From NCBI GenBank assembly GCA_949825065.1, contig OX463848.1, positions 38,196,663-38,260,662 of the forward strand: a DNA stretch of 64,000 nucleotides. Direction: 5' to 3'. A program made the position numbers and the translations under genes. Of the stretch, positions 9,871 through 20,424 are shown one piece after another. The notes beneath the pieces are model-generated. The model was not told where the DNA came from. It saw nothing but the letters and a program-made list of their open reading frames with translations, and searched no databases. The stretch is from Odontocerum albicorne. Taxonomy: Eukaryota > Arthropoda > Insecta > Trichoptera > Odontoceridae. Position 1 is the first letter of the stretch; each line of letters starts with the position of its first letter.

Positions 9871-10095
9871 CTTAAACTTAAACTAACACTTAAACTAACA
9901 CGTAGATAAACTAACACTTAAACTAACACGTAGATAAACTAACACTTAAACTAACACGTAGATAAACTAACACTTAAACTAACACGTAGATAAACTAACA
10001 CTTAAACTATCACGTAGATAAACTAACACGTAGATAAACTAACACTTAAACTAACACGTAGATAAACTAACACTTAAACTAACATGTAGATAAAA
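9871..10095. repeat. 28-bp tandem array
   Basis: About seven and a half nearly identical units, each made of two halves: AAACTAACACTT and AAACTAACACGTAGAT. One unit has lost its first half. Homogeneity is high, so the array is young or gene-converted. No spacers of unique sequence are present, so it is not a CRISPR array. Confidence 0.9.
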
Positions 10096-10236
10096 TAAAA
10101 CAGTTGTAATAATTACGAAGTAATTGTTTAAAATTATTTATATTTCTGTGATTTATTTTGCTATCGTCATCACCATCATAATTGGAGTAAGCAGATAGAA
10201 CAGACTGCCACATCATATATCTTTTCGTTCCTACTA

Positions 10237-10786
10237 AAGGGTCTTTCAAATTGAGCGGTTTTTTAATTCTTGGATAAAACACAGATGGCATCGTGAACTT
10301 GCCTGGACCTTGTGACATTTGAGAAGCGTAATGTATGAAATTTATAAAAAGGGAGTCGTATACAATACAACAACGCGTTCAAACTGTTGAATTATTTTAT
10401 CTATTGTAATCTCCGGAAACGGTGATGTTAATTGGCCACCAAGACCATGTGATCTGACAGCGTCGAACTATTTTCTCTGAGGTTACGTGAAAAGGTCTAT
10501 AAGAATGACCCTTAATCAATTCCTGAGCTGAAGGGCGAAATTATTCGCGTTATTGGTGAGGTAGAACCGCAATTATGCTTAAATGTCATCGAAAATTTTG
10601 ACAAAAGAGCAGACATCTGTGCAGCTGCAAAAGGTGGACATTTGGCGGATATTGTTTTTTGTGTTTAAATGTCATGCATTATACTTCAATGAACAATAAA
10701 AAGATTTTAAATCAAAGCAAATAGGGTGTTTTATTCAAGAATTAAACAAAATTGAATTAAAAAACCACTCAATTTGAAAGATCCTT
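10237..10786 (+). mobile_element. MAR-B copy 1, internally deleted mariner-like MITE
   Basis: Ends are inverted (AAGGGTCTTTCAAATTGAG at left, AAGGATCTTTCAAATTGAG as right complement), with TA at 10235-10236; the right TA has mutated to AC. The plus strand carries a transposase start (SYTIQQRVQTVELFY near 10360) joined out of frame to the C-terminus (SIPELKGEIIRVIGE, NVIENFDKRADIC, GGHLADIVFCV). The catalytic middle is gone. Two other copies (29912, 36356) share exactly this architecture, so it spread as a MITE. Confidence 0.85.
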
Positions 10787-10939
10787 ACAAAAAAACATAT
10801 TTCTTAATCCCCATTTATTTTCAATGGACATATTTGCTCCCAAAGGGAATCATTATAAATTTTTATTAACATTGAAAAACTTCCTTTTTTTACTGACTGA
10901 TATTCACATGCAGAAATTATTTCTTTTATATTATTATTA

Positions 10940-11285
10940 ACAATAATCAAAGGGCAATTTGTATAGCGCCATTTAAAGAGCAAAATTTTCTCAAGTGTGC
11001 TCTAACTCGGGACTTGAACCCACTGTTATTGATACATAAAAATATACAATATAAATACTTATAAGTTGTATGTACCGATAAGAAGGTAGTGGCTGCGGCC
11101 ATTAGATAAGATACTTTTCCCCGTATCTGCATATTTTCAGAAAAAAAAAAACATCATTGGAAAGAAAACCGCAGGAAGACGAACTAAAAAGAAACTTTTG
11201 TAGATCTTCCGATATGTGGTAGAAACAAATTCGGCTTTAGATGTAGTGTCGTGTATGTATGTAGTGTTCATACATAATTAATTAG
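10940..11285 (+). repeat. Rep-L copy 1
   Basis: Shares blocks with 43835-44070, 45918-46200, 52630-52720 and 55485-56330: TAGCGCCATTT, GTGCTCTAACTCGGGAC, GGTAGTGGCTGCG, AGGAAGACGAACTA, AAAGAAACTTTTGTAGATC and GTATGTAGTGTTCATA. The class is unknown. The segment GGGACTTGAACCC on the complement resembles a pol III B box, so a tRNA-related SINE-like origin is possible. Confidence 0.65.
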
Positions 11286-12055
11286 CATTCCTTCTGCCAA
11301 ATTAACAAATGACTCCTAGTAATTATAGAGAAAAGATTTGCTTCTTTGTATTATATTATGATTTGCTTGCTGTATTATATTATTATTTATGTCAATTTTC
11401 AATCCTCATAAACGATGTTTTTATTAGTTTGAAGATCATTTAGAAGTTTATTTACATAAATTTTAGCGGCTACTTAAAACTCAAAGGTAAAAAATTCAAC
11501 GGTCTGGTTTATTAAAAAAATTCTCACGAAGTTAGTAATTTTCATGCTTTCTTGTTAAAAAAACTTGTTTATGTTAAATGGAAGCAGTTACATAAAAACA
11601 GCAAAGTATCTAACGCAAAATTACTTATGGCATTTATTACATGTTAATAAGGCGATAAAAGTTCAGTGGCGCAACGAAATATTGTTTTGAGATTAAAAAT
11701 AAATGGTTTTACAGCCTGACTACTTTAGTAGTCTAGATCAATGGTATCTAAAATTTTTTGATAGAAGAAATTTATAGTGCGAACCCCTGAATTTATATAG
11801 GGGTTCGCGTTATAATTTTTTACATGCACGTGTTTATGATCGTATAATTTAAAAATACAAATTAGTATTTGTTCACTTTAAATATTTAAAAAAAAATTTA
11901 CTGTCACTTGGCGTTCCCCCAAGTATCGACTCGCGTACCCCTTGGGGACAACACTGGTCTAGATTGTAGAACGCTTATTTTCCACCCGGTTATTTTGGGT
12001 TGAATATCCATCCTAATGGTACTAAAAAAATGGACAATTTTTTTGTCATATGTAG
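11286..12055. other. No recognisable gene
   Basis: AT-rich spacer without repeats I can match elsewhere in the window. Confidence 0.5.
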
Positions 12056-12064
12056 ATATGTAGA

Positions 12065-12412
12065 CCGTCTTTGGCATGCTTTAAGAAGTGACTGTCAGTA
12101 AAATAAAGTGTTTCATTCCTGATTTTTCTTTTCCTTTCCTCTCACCATCCCTTCCTTTCCTTTTGATTAATGATATCTCACTTTATATGAAAAATAATGT
12201 ACTGGTGCCCGTCTTTGTGGAGTTCATGGGCATGTGCTCACGTATATTTTTATGGATTTCGTGGGGATGGAGAGTCATTTGAATGATTTATGCGACCACA
12301 TAACTTGATTAATTTATTTTTTTCTGGTTGGTTGGAAGACATTGCCGCTTGGCAATAAGCCCGCAGATTGTATTTGCAATAAAATTGTTAAATAAATAAG
12401 TAAAAATAAATA
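12065..12412 (+). mobile_element. LINE-K copy 1, 3' untranslated tail
   Basis: Begins TTTGGCATGCTTTAAGAAG, the last codons of the LINE ORF, then a long UTR block with TTCATGGGCATGTGCTCACG and TGAATGATTTATGCGACCAC. It ends with GGTTGGTTGGAAGACATTGC, an imperfect hairpin and an AAATAAATAAGT tail. The same UTR recurs at 32015, 44655, 50205 and 55685. The ending is shared with SINE-J. Confidence 0.8.
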
Positions 12413-12544
12413 AATAAAATCTTTCAACATTGTTATTGTATATTTGACGTGAAAAAATTACAAAATGCTAAAATGGTTTTATTGTATGCAATTGAAATCT
12501 AATACGATGAAACTATACCATATAAAGGACTCGTATATAGACAC

Positions 12545-12772
12545 TATTTATTTTTTATTTATTTATGACAAGAAATTTTGTAAATATATAATTTGCGGAA
12601 AAAAACAATGGGTAATTTAATATGCACACGCATTTTTAATGGATCCGAGTTTGTTGTCTTTCATTTGTGATGTTCCGAGTAAACTAGGCTTTTGCCTGTA
12701 TCTCACTGAGGACATATGTTACAACGTGAAAAAAGAAATCGATATTTCTTACCGATTTTTAATTATACAATA
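12545..12772 (-). repeat. Rep-H copy 2, minus strand
   Basis: The complement matches Rep-H at 4068-4290: TGCCTGTATCTCACTGAGGA, AAAAAATCGAT and the ATTTATGACAAGAAAT block. Diverged by substitutions and small indels. Confidence 0.65.
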
Positions 12773-12985
12773 CCCAGTTACATCTTCTTACCAATTCGAT
12801 AAACAGTGACACTCAATCACATACATATTATGTATATATCACTCGAATCAAACCCCTCACACTTGATCATTCTAGACAGACACAAAAGTTCATCCCGTAA
12901 TGTGCCACACATAATCACCAAAAACACACCACATTCAAGAGCTTACACAAAATGTTGCAACAAGTCATTCCTCCTGCAAGCCCAA

Positions 12986-13168
12986 GACCTCCGTGGCCTG
13001 GTGGTAAGACACTTGTCTGCCGATCCGGAGGTGGCGGGTTCGATCCCCGCTGGAACCCAGATTTTTTTAAATAGGATTCCAGTCTGGTTAACACTTAGGG
13101 CCTATAAAAAAAATCTTTCTGGTTGGTTGGAAGATTGCCACATGGCAATAAACTCGCCAGGTAAAAAA
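12986..13168 (+). mobile_element. SINE-J, best-preserved copy
   Basis: The tRNA-like head starts GACCTCCGTGGCCTGGTGG with an A box (TGGCCTGGTGG, 12994-13004) and a B box (GGTTCGATCCC, 13037-13047), ending TGGAACCCAG. After a T-run comes the body (GGATTCCAGTCTGGTTAAC) and the tail TCTGGTTGGTTGGAAGATTG with the TTGCCA/TGGCAA hairpin. It is transcribed by pol III in family theory and moved by a LINE enzyme. The head cannot be a working tRNA: the acceptor stem has no 3' partner and the B box runs into the SINE body. Confidence 0.85.
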
Positions 13169-13339
13169 AAAAGTATTCAAACTCCTGTCACAACAACAAC
13201 CACTCTCCAATCGACTGCCTAAATGTGTTGCCCCATATATATTAAAGGTGCTAAGTGCTACACTGAGGCCAGAGTGCGTATCATCGCAGAGTGCGCAAAA
13301 TATACTTAAGGTGGAGTGAAGTTATGTTTTTTTTGTCTA

Positions 13340-13440
13340 GTTCTATGTAGCAAAACATGTTAGCAAAACATGTTAAGATCTGTTAAGATGTTAAGATGTT
13401 AAGACATGTTAAGATGTAGCAAAACATGTTAAGATCTTTC
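13340..13440. repeat. Short tandem duplication cluster
   Basis: Repeats of GCAAAACATGTTAAGAT and TGTTAAGA, looking like local slippage duplications. Confidence 0.7.
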
Positions 13441-13444
13441 GGAG

Positions 13445-14405
13445 TTTAAACTGTGTTTTTGTGACTCAAAGTACCAACGTTTCGAGAAAATTAGTGGTGG
13501 TTGATTGTTAGCATCGCTGACTTAAAATAAATTAAAAACCAACATGCCTTGAAGATGAGAGCTTTAACGGTTTAAAAACATGTGGACATAAAAACGATAT
13601 AAACTCTGATAATAACTACAAAAAGCCTACGAACTTAATTTATGGAAAATTATCATATAAAATAAAAAAAAATCGATAACAGCGGAACTTCAACATCCCT
13701 TCAATGTGTTTTTATTTAAAAGGTACCTACATTTTTTAAATCGAGGCAATTTTCTTTCACGTCAATATAAACTATTTTCCTTAAGAACTGATACACTCAA
13801 CCTAGCACTTCTTACAGTATAAGAAAGAGATTTTTTAGTGAGCATTTTCAGTCCAAATATGTGTTATAAAAATCTTACTTGAGACTTTTTTTATTTCTTC
13901 TACGGTGTCAAATCTTCTCCTCTTTCAGCCCCACAAATTTATTTGGGAAGCAAAAATATCGACACCTTGCGAGTATGGATGGTTACGTCTTTATTGCTCC
14001 GATTTATTTTTGTTCAAGAAGCGTTTGTACTACTCGTAAAACTTTCAAGACCCCGGGATTGTTATGCCACTTCATCGTCTTCATCGTCTTCATCGTTAAA
14101 TTTAACGAGTAAATGTCGCACCAATTTAAAACGGGTAATTAATTATAAATTTCCACTCAGTGTTGCAGGATATCGGCCATATCCTCAATAAGCTTGTTAT
14201 ATACAAGTATTATCCATCTTCAACACGGTTGATTAACAGAGTTTATTGATGGATTATTAAATTTAAAAAATCTTGTTATATCAACCGCATAATTTGTAGC
14301 TGAGACACTATTTTTTGTAGGTTTACTTATTTCTTTTAGTAAAGTTAAATAATATCAGTCCAAAACGATGGAAAAGAAATTGATACATGATTATTTTACT
14401 AAACG
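13445..14405. other. No recognisable gene
   Basis: AT-rich. Two overlapping plus-strand ORFs (13879-14191) include a TCG/TCA microsatellite (near 14070-14095) and have no family motif. Confidence 0.45.
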
Positions 14406-14411
14406 TTAGTA

Positions 14412-14580
14412 CAGGGTGCGTTTTATGTTCCAGATTGATTTTATTTGGCCACCATTTTGATTTGGCTGTTATTTGTCAGTTAATATTTGACAGTCATGGA
14501 GAGTGGTTGATAACAATTTATAATGGAGTATCTAGCTCCGCTACAACGTGTTGAAGTTATAAAAACATTTTATTTAATTA
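14412..14580 (+). mobile_element. 5' end of a fourth mariner-like element
   Basis: Starts at a TA (14410-14411) with CAGGGTGCGTTTTATGTTCC. At 14523 an ORF opens MEYLAPLQRVEVIKTFYL, closely like the N-terminus of Tc1/mariner-type transposases (pattern Y-x-x-x-Q-R-V-E-V-I-K-x-F-Y) and like the MAR-B start SYTIQQRVQ. The frame ends within about 30 codons and no 3' end is seen. It is a truncated copy. Confidence 0.5.
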
Positions 14581-14684
14581 ATTGTACAATTATGAATACT
14601 ATTTGTAATTTGTAAATGTTGTATAGTGGATAGTAAATAAATAAAAAAATAATATGACGAACATAAAATTTCTTTTTCTTTTCT

Positions 14685-14808
14685 ATTGTATTCACCACAA
14701 TTTTATTTGAGTTAGCTACCGGTTTCAAATACCTCTTTGACGAGGAAGACGGAGGTCTTTGATACTGGTAGTGAACTCGAATAAAACAGTGGTGAAATAA
14801 AAAAAGGC
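14685..14808. mobile_element. FB-I copy 1, short fold-back element
   Basis: Inverted arms: left GTATTCACCACAATTTTATT then AGCTACCGGTTTCAAA, right GATACTGGTAGTGAACTCGA then AAAACAGTGGTGAA. The loop holds GACGAGGAAGACGG. Related larger copies lie at 17838 and 41355. No ORF that could be a transposase. Confidence 0.7.
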
Positions 14809-15330
14809 CTAGCAAATTTGGTTAAACTTGCCTTAATAATTTTCTATTATTAGCTTGTCCTAAAACGATGACATGAAGCCTTGATACCAGTCGAGTTCAA
14901 TAAATAAAAGGCGAAAAACAGCGTTTCAAAGGTTTAATTTATAATAATAATGTTAAAAGATGATGTTATTATAATTTATTTTGTAAACAAATAAATTTAA
15001 AAAATTATGTCACCTTTCAAAACAGGTTCTGGTTTGATAAACCTTTGTTAAATAACAATACAAGAATTTGGGCATGACTTCTATGGCAAATATGTGATAT
15101 TGTTGTAAGAAAATGAATTATTTCATTGTTATTGTTAAACTAAAAGGTCAACATGGATAGTGTCAGAAAATTACAAATGTCTCATCAAACTTGAAGCTTA
15201 TAAAATTAAAAATAAATATCACTCCCATTGGTGTTGTCATAATTGATTTTAAATGAAAATTCACATACATTTGTTGACGTCATATTGTATTAAAGTTATT
15301 AACCTGATTTTCGTGTCAAAGACACTTGAC
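14809..15330. other. No recognisable gene
   Basis: AT-rich spacer. Confidence 0.5.
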
Positions 15331-15562
15331 TTCTTCCGTTCAGGATTCTACAATCTGGATAGCACTGGGCGTTCCACAAATCATGACCACTTTGTTGCAA
15401 GACACCGGGTACCTCGGTTACTGCAGCAGGTGTCGCATGGACAGCTCCTTGCTGCAGATATAGAGAGTCAATCCATTACGTATCATTCTTTATTGAAACA
15501 TGATGTTCTAGGTTCTCATAATTTCTGCACGCCATGTGTTAGGTTCTCCGTGGCAGTTTAGA
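15331..15562 (+). other. GC-richer stretch with unidentified ORF end
   Basis: Part of a plus-strand ORF (15253-15561, 102 codons); residues from about position 30 read NLDSTGRSTNHDHFV and RLLQQVSHGQLLAAD. Base composition is more balanced than the surroundings, so it may be a decayed exon or transposon fragment. I recognise no domain. It lies directly before a minus-strand SINE-J. Confidence 0.25.
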
Positions 15563-15574
15563 GCTAGGTGGCAA

Positions 15575-15757
15575 TTCTAAGCAAGTTGTATTATATTTAC
15601 TTTTTCAATACAACTTGCCGGGTTTACTTCCTATATGGTTATCCCTTCCATCTAATTATAAAGGTGCTAAAGAGGCTTTAAATGAAAACAATACTGGAAC
15701 CCACAATTAGGAAGTCAGGTGTCTTACCAACTAGATCACGGAGGTCAGAGCTTGAGA
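15575..15757 (-). mobile_element. SINE-J copy, minus strand
   Basis: On the complement: head with GACCTCCGTGATCTAGTTGG, degenerate B box, body near 15690 and tail near 15620-15645 (AACTTGCCGGGTTTAC complement). Diverged but full-length. Confidence 0.65.
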
Positions 15758-16230
15758 TTGTCTTCCTGACCGATTTAACTTGCAGTTTATTTTTCGTATC
15801 AATACTGTTTTCCTGTCACTTATTAGTCTACAATATTTTTGGAGTCCTCATTAGATGACTTGTGCCACTAAAGAATACTTAATAATTTTTGTTTTTTTTT
15901 TCACTGTATCTACTGTAGAAATTATATTTATTCTTCAAAACGGCTAGCTCTAAAAACTATGGAGTTATACTTATTTAAGGTTCTACATGCGAATATTGCA
16001 TGGTTGCTTGCGTCAGCTTCTTAAATTGGTTAAATAAAAACCAATTACTCGTATATTACATTCATAACAAAATAATAAGAATGAAAAGGGTTTTATAACA
16101 TATTGTTAAAAGTTATAGTGTTTGTTAAAACAAATTACAATGGTTTTATAACAATTGAGTGCATTCAGTACAGCACAATCTGATGGTTTACGAGTATTAT
16201 GCCTTATTGCTGTTGGTTTATTTTCCCCTA
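15758..16230. other. No recognisable gene
   Basis: AT-rich spacer with two octamers (16046-16053 and 16189-16196) only 143 bp apart. Confidence 0.5.
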
Positions 16231-16234
16231 TCAA

Positions 16235-16365
16235 CTAACATAGAACTGTATCAAAAGGCCTGAAATCAGACAAAAAACTTCGTTATGGGTTCCATCGGGT
16301 ATTAAACCAGAAACTCCTGGTATGAAAGGATAGTAATCTTGCAACTAAGCTACGGATTATTGTTT
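16235..16365 (-). mobile_element. SINE-J head fragment, minus strand
   Basis: GGGTTCCATCGGGTATTAAA and GCAACTAAGCTACGGA are the complement of a decayed tRNA-like head. The body (AAGGCCTGAAATCAGAC) precedes it; the tail is poorly preserved. Confidence 0.5.
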
Positions 16366-16489
16366 TGTTTTAAGAAGTGTTTTTTTATTTATGTAATGTT
16401 TTATAACCTTCATAAAATTATTATATATTAGTTATGTAGGGTTTGATTAAAAATACGTGTTTATAGTATTCAAACTGTCCTAAGTTTTG

Positions 16490-16625
16490 TAATTTATTAA
16501 ATTGAACTTTTTTCCACTTTAGACTTCTATTTTATGTGGAAAACAGTGTTTTATTAAACAAATTATAATACAATATCTATAAACGTCTGCATTGTTAACG
16601 CCTTAACTATAAATAATACATTCTA
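16490..16625. repeat. FB-G half copy
   Basis: The string AACAGTGTTTTATTAAACAA, followed by CATTGTTAACGCCTTAACTA, matches the right arm and flank of FB-G at 20640-20705 (AACGTTAATGCCTTAACTAT). Only one arm is present. Confidence 0.5.
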
Positions 16626-16629
16626 TATT

Positions 16630-17170
16630 TATTTTATATTCAGGATTATCAACAATCTTTTGATTCTTCTGAAAGAAGGGAGGACTTCATAATAGGAGAG
16701 TATGCATTATGAGACGTATAGACGTTTGAGAAACTAAAAATGTGTGTCAGAATATAATAAAGTGGAGATCTGTTTTATTTGCCTTTTCGATAAACTATCA
16801 TTCACAATCTAGTATTGTCGATGGAAGATACCAGTGCGTTTATTGGTTTTTTGTGTGCAAATTGTGGCACTTCAGTAATCACACAATCTTGACAAATTAA
16901 AATCAAAGTTCTGCGGGCAAAGATATCAAATTTCCATGGCGATCAGGTTTAATCTGCTGTACCCTACCTTAAAAAAGCCATTGCGTGATGGTATTGATGA
17001 TGATAATTTATAAACTCATTTGTTTTAATAATGCTTAATAAATAATGGAAGAAAATACATACAAAAATAGGCTTCTCGTTAAATAATTATAATTAAATGT
17101 CAAATTGACATATTTAAGGAAAGGATAAAATTATACGGACCAAAAAAGAAATATTAACTAACAAAAAAAG
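16630..17170. other. No recognisable gene
   Basis: AT-rich spacer downstream (on the minus strand) of the candidate exon. No splice acceptor or further exon could be recognised. Confidence 0.45.
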
Positions 17171-17174
17171 ACTA

Positions 17175-17360
17175 TTATGTGTATAAGATACTTCTCACAT
17201 GTGATGGTATTATGCCTTTTGTAACTTGAACAGTTGAATCTCTGCCACTACCGCGCTTGAAAGATCCAGATGAAGATATCTGATTGTCGGCAGTATCCAG
17301 CTGGTCTTCTGCCAAGTCCATCCATCTCTCTGAAGAGTTGCCCGCATAAATACTGGTCAT
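17175..17360 (-). CDS. Candidate first coding exon of an unidentified host gene
   Basis: The minus-strand ORF starts MTSIYAGNSSERWMDLAEDQ and continues LDTADNQISSSGSFKRGSGR, then DSTVQVTKGIIPSH. The codons look balanced and GC content is clearly above the flanks, also for about 130 bp upstream (17361-17490). An in-frame TAG 33 bp upstream makes this ATG the first possible start. After codon PSH comes GTGAGAAGT, a plausible 5' splice site, so the true exon would end at about 17203 and the remaining residues would be intronic read-through. The composition (acidic helix-like start, then a Ser/Gly-rich basic stretch) matches no family I know. It could instead be a transposon fragment. Confidence 0.35.
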   Translation of the reverse strand: MTSIYAGNSSERWMDLAEDQLDTADNQISSSGSFKRGSGRDSTVQVTKGIIPSHVRSILYT

Positions 17361-17837
17361 GATTAAGAGCTGCTGTCGAAGGAACCTTGACTAACAACAG
17401 CGCTGGCGCAGAATGGCTGAGGCGATGCTCGATACGAGCTCTTTACAACTCTATCACGTCTGAGGAACTCTTGTTTTGAATAAATCATGAACAGCTTGGT
17501 CCGTTGCAGTCAGTCGTGGCGGTGTTATTGACTCAGTTGTACTGAATGATTGTTCTAAAAAATTATGGATGTGCCACTTGGAATCACTTTATATGCCGCC
17601 TTACAGAATTATATTGAGAAAGTTTTTGATAGTTTACCCAATATATTTATTTGGTTGGATTTAGTGTGCAGAAAATAATATTTCCGTTTAATATAACACT
17701 TAAGTTGTTTCTTTTTAGAGAGAAATGTTATGTTTAAAACTAAAATCTAATTACTTGAATCTTAGAAAAAAAGTTTGTTTCATTTTGTGATGCCATGTTT
17801 ATAAATTTTTAATAAAATAAATATAAAACAATTTTTT

Positions 17838-18531
17838 AAATTTTGTATTCATCACTGTTTAATTTGAGTTCACTACCGGTTTCAAAGATCTCCGTCTTCC
17901 TCGTCAGGTGAAAATAAACTTATAACATCTAAAGTTTTTTTTTCTAATTGTAATAGGTACAGAAAACGGGAAGTGGAGTAGTGGCCAATAAGAGAGGAGA
18001 GTTGGTAGATGACAAAAATAATGGCCTTTGAACGGGAAACATATTTAACACTTGCTTTACTGTGCTAAAAAAAATCGCAAGCCACGGTGCTAGACGCTAA
18101 GCGTCCAGTGAAAAATGTATGTTTTAAATTAAAATTATGCAAAGTCTGCTAGATATTATTTTTGTAATAAGCTATGAAAACCATTTTATTATGTATTAAA
18201 ACGTCGAATAATCAAATAAAATATAAGTCCTGGTCACTCGCTATCCATCACAGGGTGGCAAGTGTTAACAGAAGACTGTTATTGAAATTAACTTCAAGTT
18301 ATTTTCAATAATAACCCTCTGCTTAATATGTTTTCCGTTTAAAAGTCATCCTTTTGACGCCTACCTATTCTCCTGCCCTTGTTAGCCACTTTTTCCCTTT
18401 CCCTCTCTTGTACCTATTACGATTAGAAATAATATATTTAAGATATAATTAAGTTTATCTTCATCTGACGAGGAAGACGGATGTCTTTGAAACCGGTAGT
18501 GAACTCAAGCAAAACAGTAGTGAATACAAAA
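17838..18531. mobile_element. FB-I copy 2, long-armed fold-back element, split by MITE-T
   Basis: The arms are inverted over about 200 bp: left GTATTCATCACTGTTTAATT then CACTACCGGTTTCAAAG; right CTTTGAAACCGGTAGTG then AAAACAGTAGTGAATAC. The similarity continues inwards (GTAATAGGTACAGAAAACGG versus the complement of the block near 18415). MITE-T copy 2 sits close to the centre of the hairpin. Without it the element is about 475 bp. No ORF. Confidence 0.75.
18049..18264 (+). mobile_element. MITE-T copy 2, inside FB-I
   Basis: TTAA at 18045-18048 and 18265-18268; ends CACTTGC and GGCAAGTG; contains AGACGCTAAGCGTCCA. Nearly the same length (216 bp) as copy 1 at 3627 and closely alignable on the opposite strand. 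It inserted after the fold-back element formed. Confidence 0.85.
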
Positions 18532-18539
18532 TAAAACAA

Positions 18540-19480
18540 ATAGGGGTTGATTTATTGCATTATATTTTTTTTAATCTAATTATTCTTTAATCTAATATTG
18601 ACAAAATAATTGAACCATCATATAGTTGGGTTTTTATTTGTTGTTTAACCAATTTAATTTTCATATAATTTAAACTTTTCAATGAACCTTTTTGCCATTT
18701 TTCATGTCTTACCACTTTTTCCCCATCTTGCCAATGTTTAAGATATGGGAGAATTTTAATTTCCATTTAAATCTTGTCAACAACACCAGGTCTTTGTCAT
18801 GTCAGCCCAGAAAATTACAACTATGATGTCATTGGGACCTCACTTCTACAGATCCTGGTCAGAGCAGATGACAGGCAAAGTGGCTAAACCACCAGGTGCA
18901 ATATTGATAGAATGTCACCACCCATACATAGTGGTGGGACAGTGCCAACCCTCCATCTGAGGAGATTCTCTTTTGATCTATTTATGTGTAAGCGTTTAAC
19001 AGATATCCATACGACCCACGGTAGGTGGTATTCTTTCGGTAGGCTCCAACTGCTATATCAAAGTCCTCAAGCTTTTAGTTCTAATCTCCAGAAATCAACA
19101 CGCTCACATTTCGGAATGCTTTCGAAGGGGTGCTTGAATGGAATGCTTTCGAAGGGGGGGTCTCAAAGCTCTTGTTTGGACTCAGAATTCACTTTGTTGG
19201 TGTTTGGTTACACAAAAGGTGTTTGAGATTACTATATTGTTTTTGGTTTTAGCGTTGACATGTAATATTGCAGCGGATGTCAGGTCCAGATATCCCAGCA
19301 AGTATGTAAACTTTTAAGCGACATGCTTCGTTAAACGGAATATTCATTTGCTTTGCATGGGTAGATATAAACTTATACAAAATAGTTAAATCACGTTTCT
19401 TGATACAGGTAAACCGAGCGCGGATAAATCTACGGAATTCATAACGATATTTTTTAGAATCTTTATATTTTATATGGAGT
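18540..19480. other. Spacer with an unidentified GC-richer patch
   Basis: 18540-18780 is AT-rich. 18790-19230 is more balanced and holds a plus-strand ORF (18912-19226) with a local duplication of GGAATGCTTTCGAAGGGG (near 19115 and 19140). No domain recognised; it could be a retroelement remnant. Confidence 0.35.
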
Positions 19481-19488
19481 CACATACA

Positions 19489-19718
19489 AGTACCTGGCGG
19501 TAAGTAATACACATCGAGCTTAAGAAAGAGACTGTCGGTCATAATCGGCTAACTTCGGTTTCTGTCGCACAACTACACCCTGAAGCTTGACGACTGATAA
19601 ATCGCGACGGAACACGTGCATGAATGACAGAGACGGCGCTCTACGAAGCCGAAGTTAGCCGATTATGGCAGACAGTCTCTTTCTTAAGTCCGATGTGTAT
19701 TACTTACCGCCGTATACT
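19489..19718. mobile_element. FB-E copy 2, hairpin MITE
   Basis: Arms of about 70 bp are inverted: left TGGCGGTAAGTAATACACAT then CTTAAGAAAGAGACTGTC; the right complement carries CGGCGGTAAGTAATACACAT and the same run. The interior again contains CGCGACGGAACACGTG, as in the copy at 6738. No ORF. Confidence 0.8.
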
Positions 19719-19749
19719 GCACTTGATTTATGTTTCGTGATATCAACAT

Positions 19750-20400
19750 ACATGAATACAAATCATCACGCCGTTGCCCTTGCGGGATAGACAGAGATAA
19801 CAGATCTCCAAACTTTTCTATCCTAACATACATCTTTCACGTCCTCCACATTCATACATCTCGTCATGCACAATATTATACTATTCATACTTCTTTTTAA
19901 CCATCTTTCAAAATCTGGTCCAGTCACGTTTTCCTCGATCTACCTTTTCCAAACACACCTTGCACTTTTGATTTGTATACTCGTTTAGTCACTCTTTCAT
20001 TTTCCATTCTCTCCACATGTTCAAACCATCTTAAAACTTCTTTCTTCATCTTACTTAAAACATCCATTAATCCATACACTAATTTCAGATGTCTTCTTGA
20101 TTTCCTCTTTTTTCAAACATTGATACTCTACAAATGTTCCTTAGTTCACGCATTTCCATAGCATTCGTCTTAATCTTATCCTTCTGCTTAGTCCAAGATT
20201 CCCTTCCAAACATCAAGGTGGGTACTAACATGCATAGTAATTTTGGCTAATTTTGATATTTCGTGTTTATTGTGTATAACATTTAGTGCTCCGTTTACCT
20301 TATTTCCTGTCGATAATTTTCTTTCAATATCTCTTTCAACTCGACTATCATACATCAACATACTACCTAGATAACAAAACTCATTAATCTGTTACAATTT
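19750..20400 (-). pseudogene. LINE-M fragment, minus strand
   Basis: The complement contains the LINE-M end (ATCACGCCGTTGCCCTTGCG region), the RNRR-like block, a GRG/KRPR region near 19930-19960, the LRWFEHVERMENE-like stretch near 20000-20040 and earlier RT tail blocks up to 20400. Many stops; inactive. One near-octamer (TACTCGTT) lies at 19978. Confidence 0.6.
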
Positions 20401-20424
20401 TGTTATTATATTGTAGGTCTAAAA

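Noticed and set aside
9871..10095. CRISPR-like array of 28-bp repeats
   Set aside because: The repeats abut with no unique spacers, and the context is eukaryotic.
12986..13060. tRNA gene
   Set aside because: A and B boxes are present but the acceptor stem does not close and the sequence continues into a SINE body shared with about 16 other sites.
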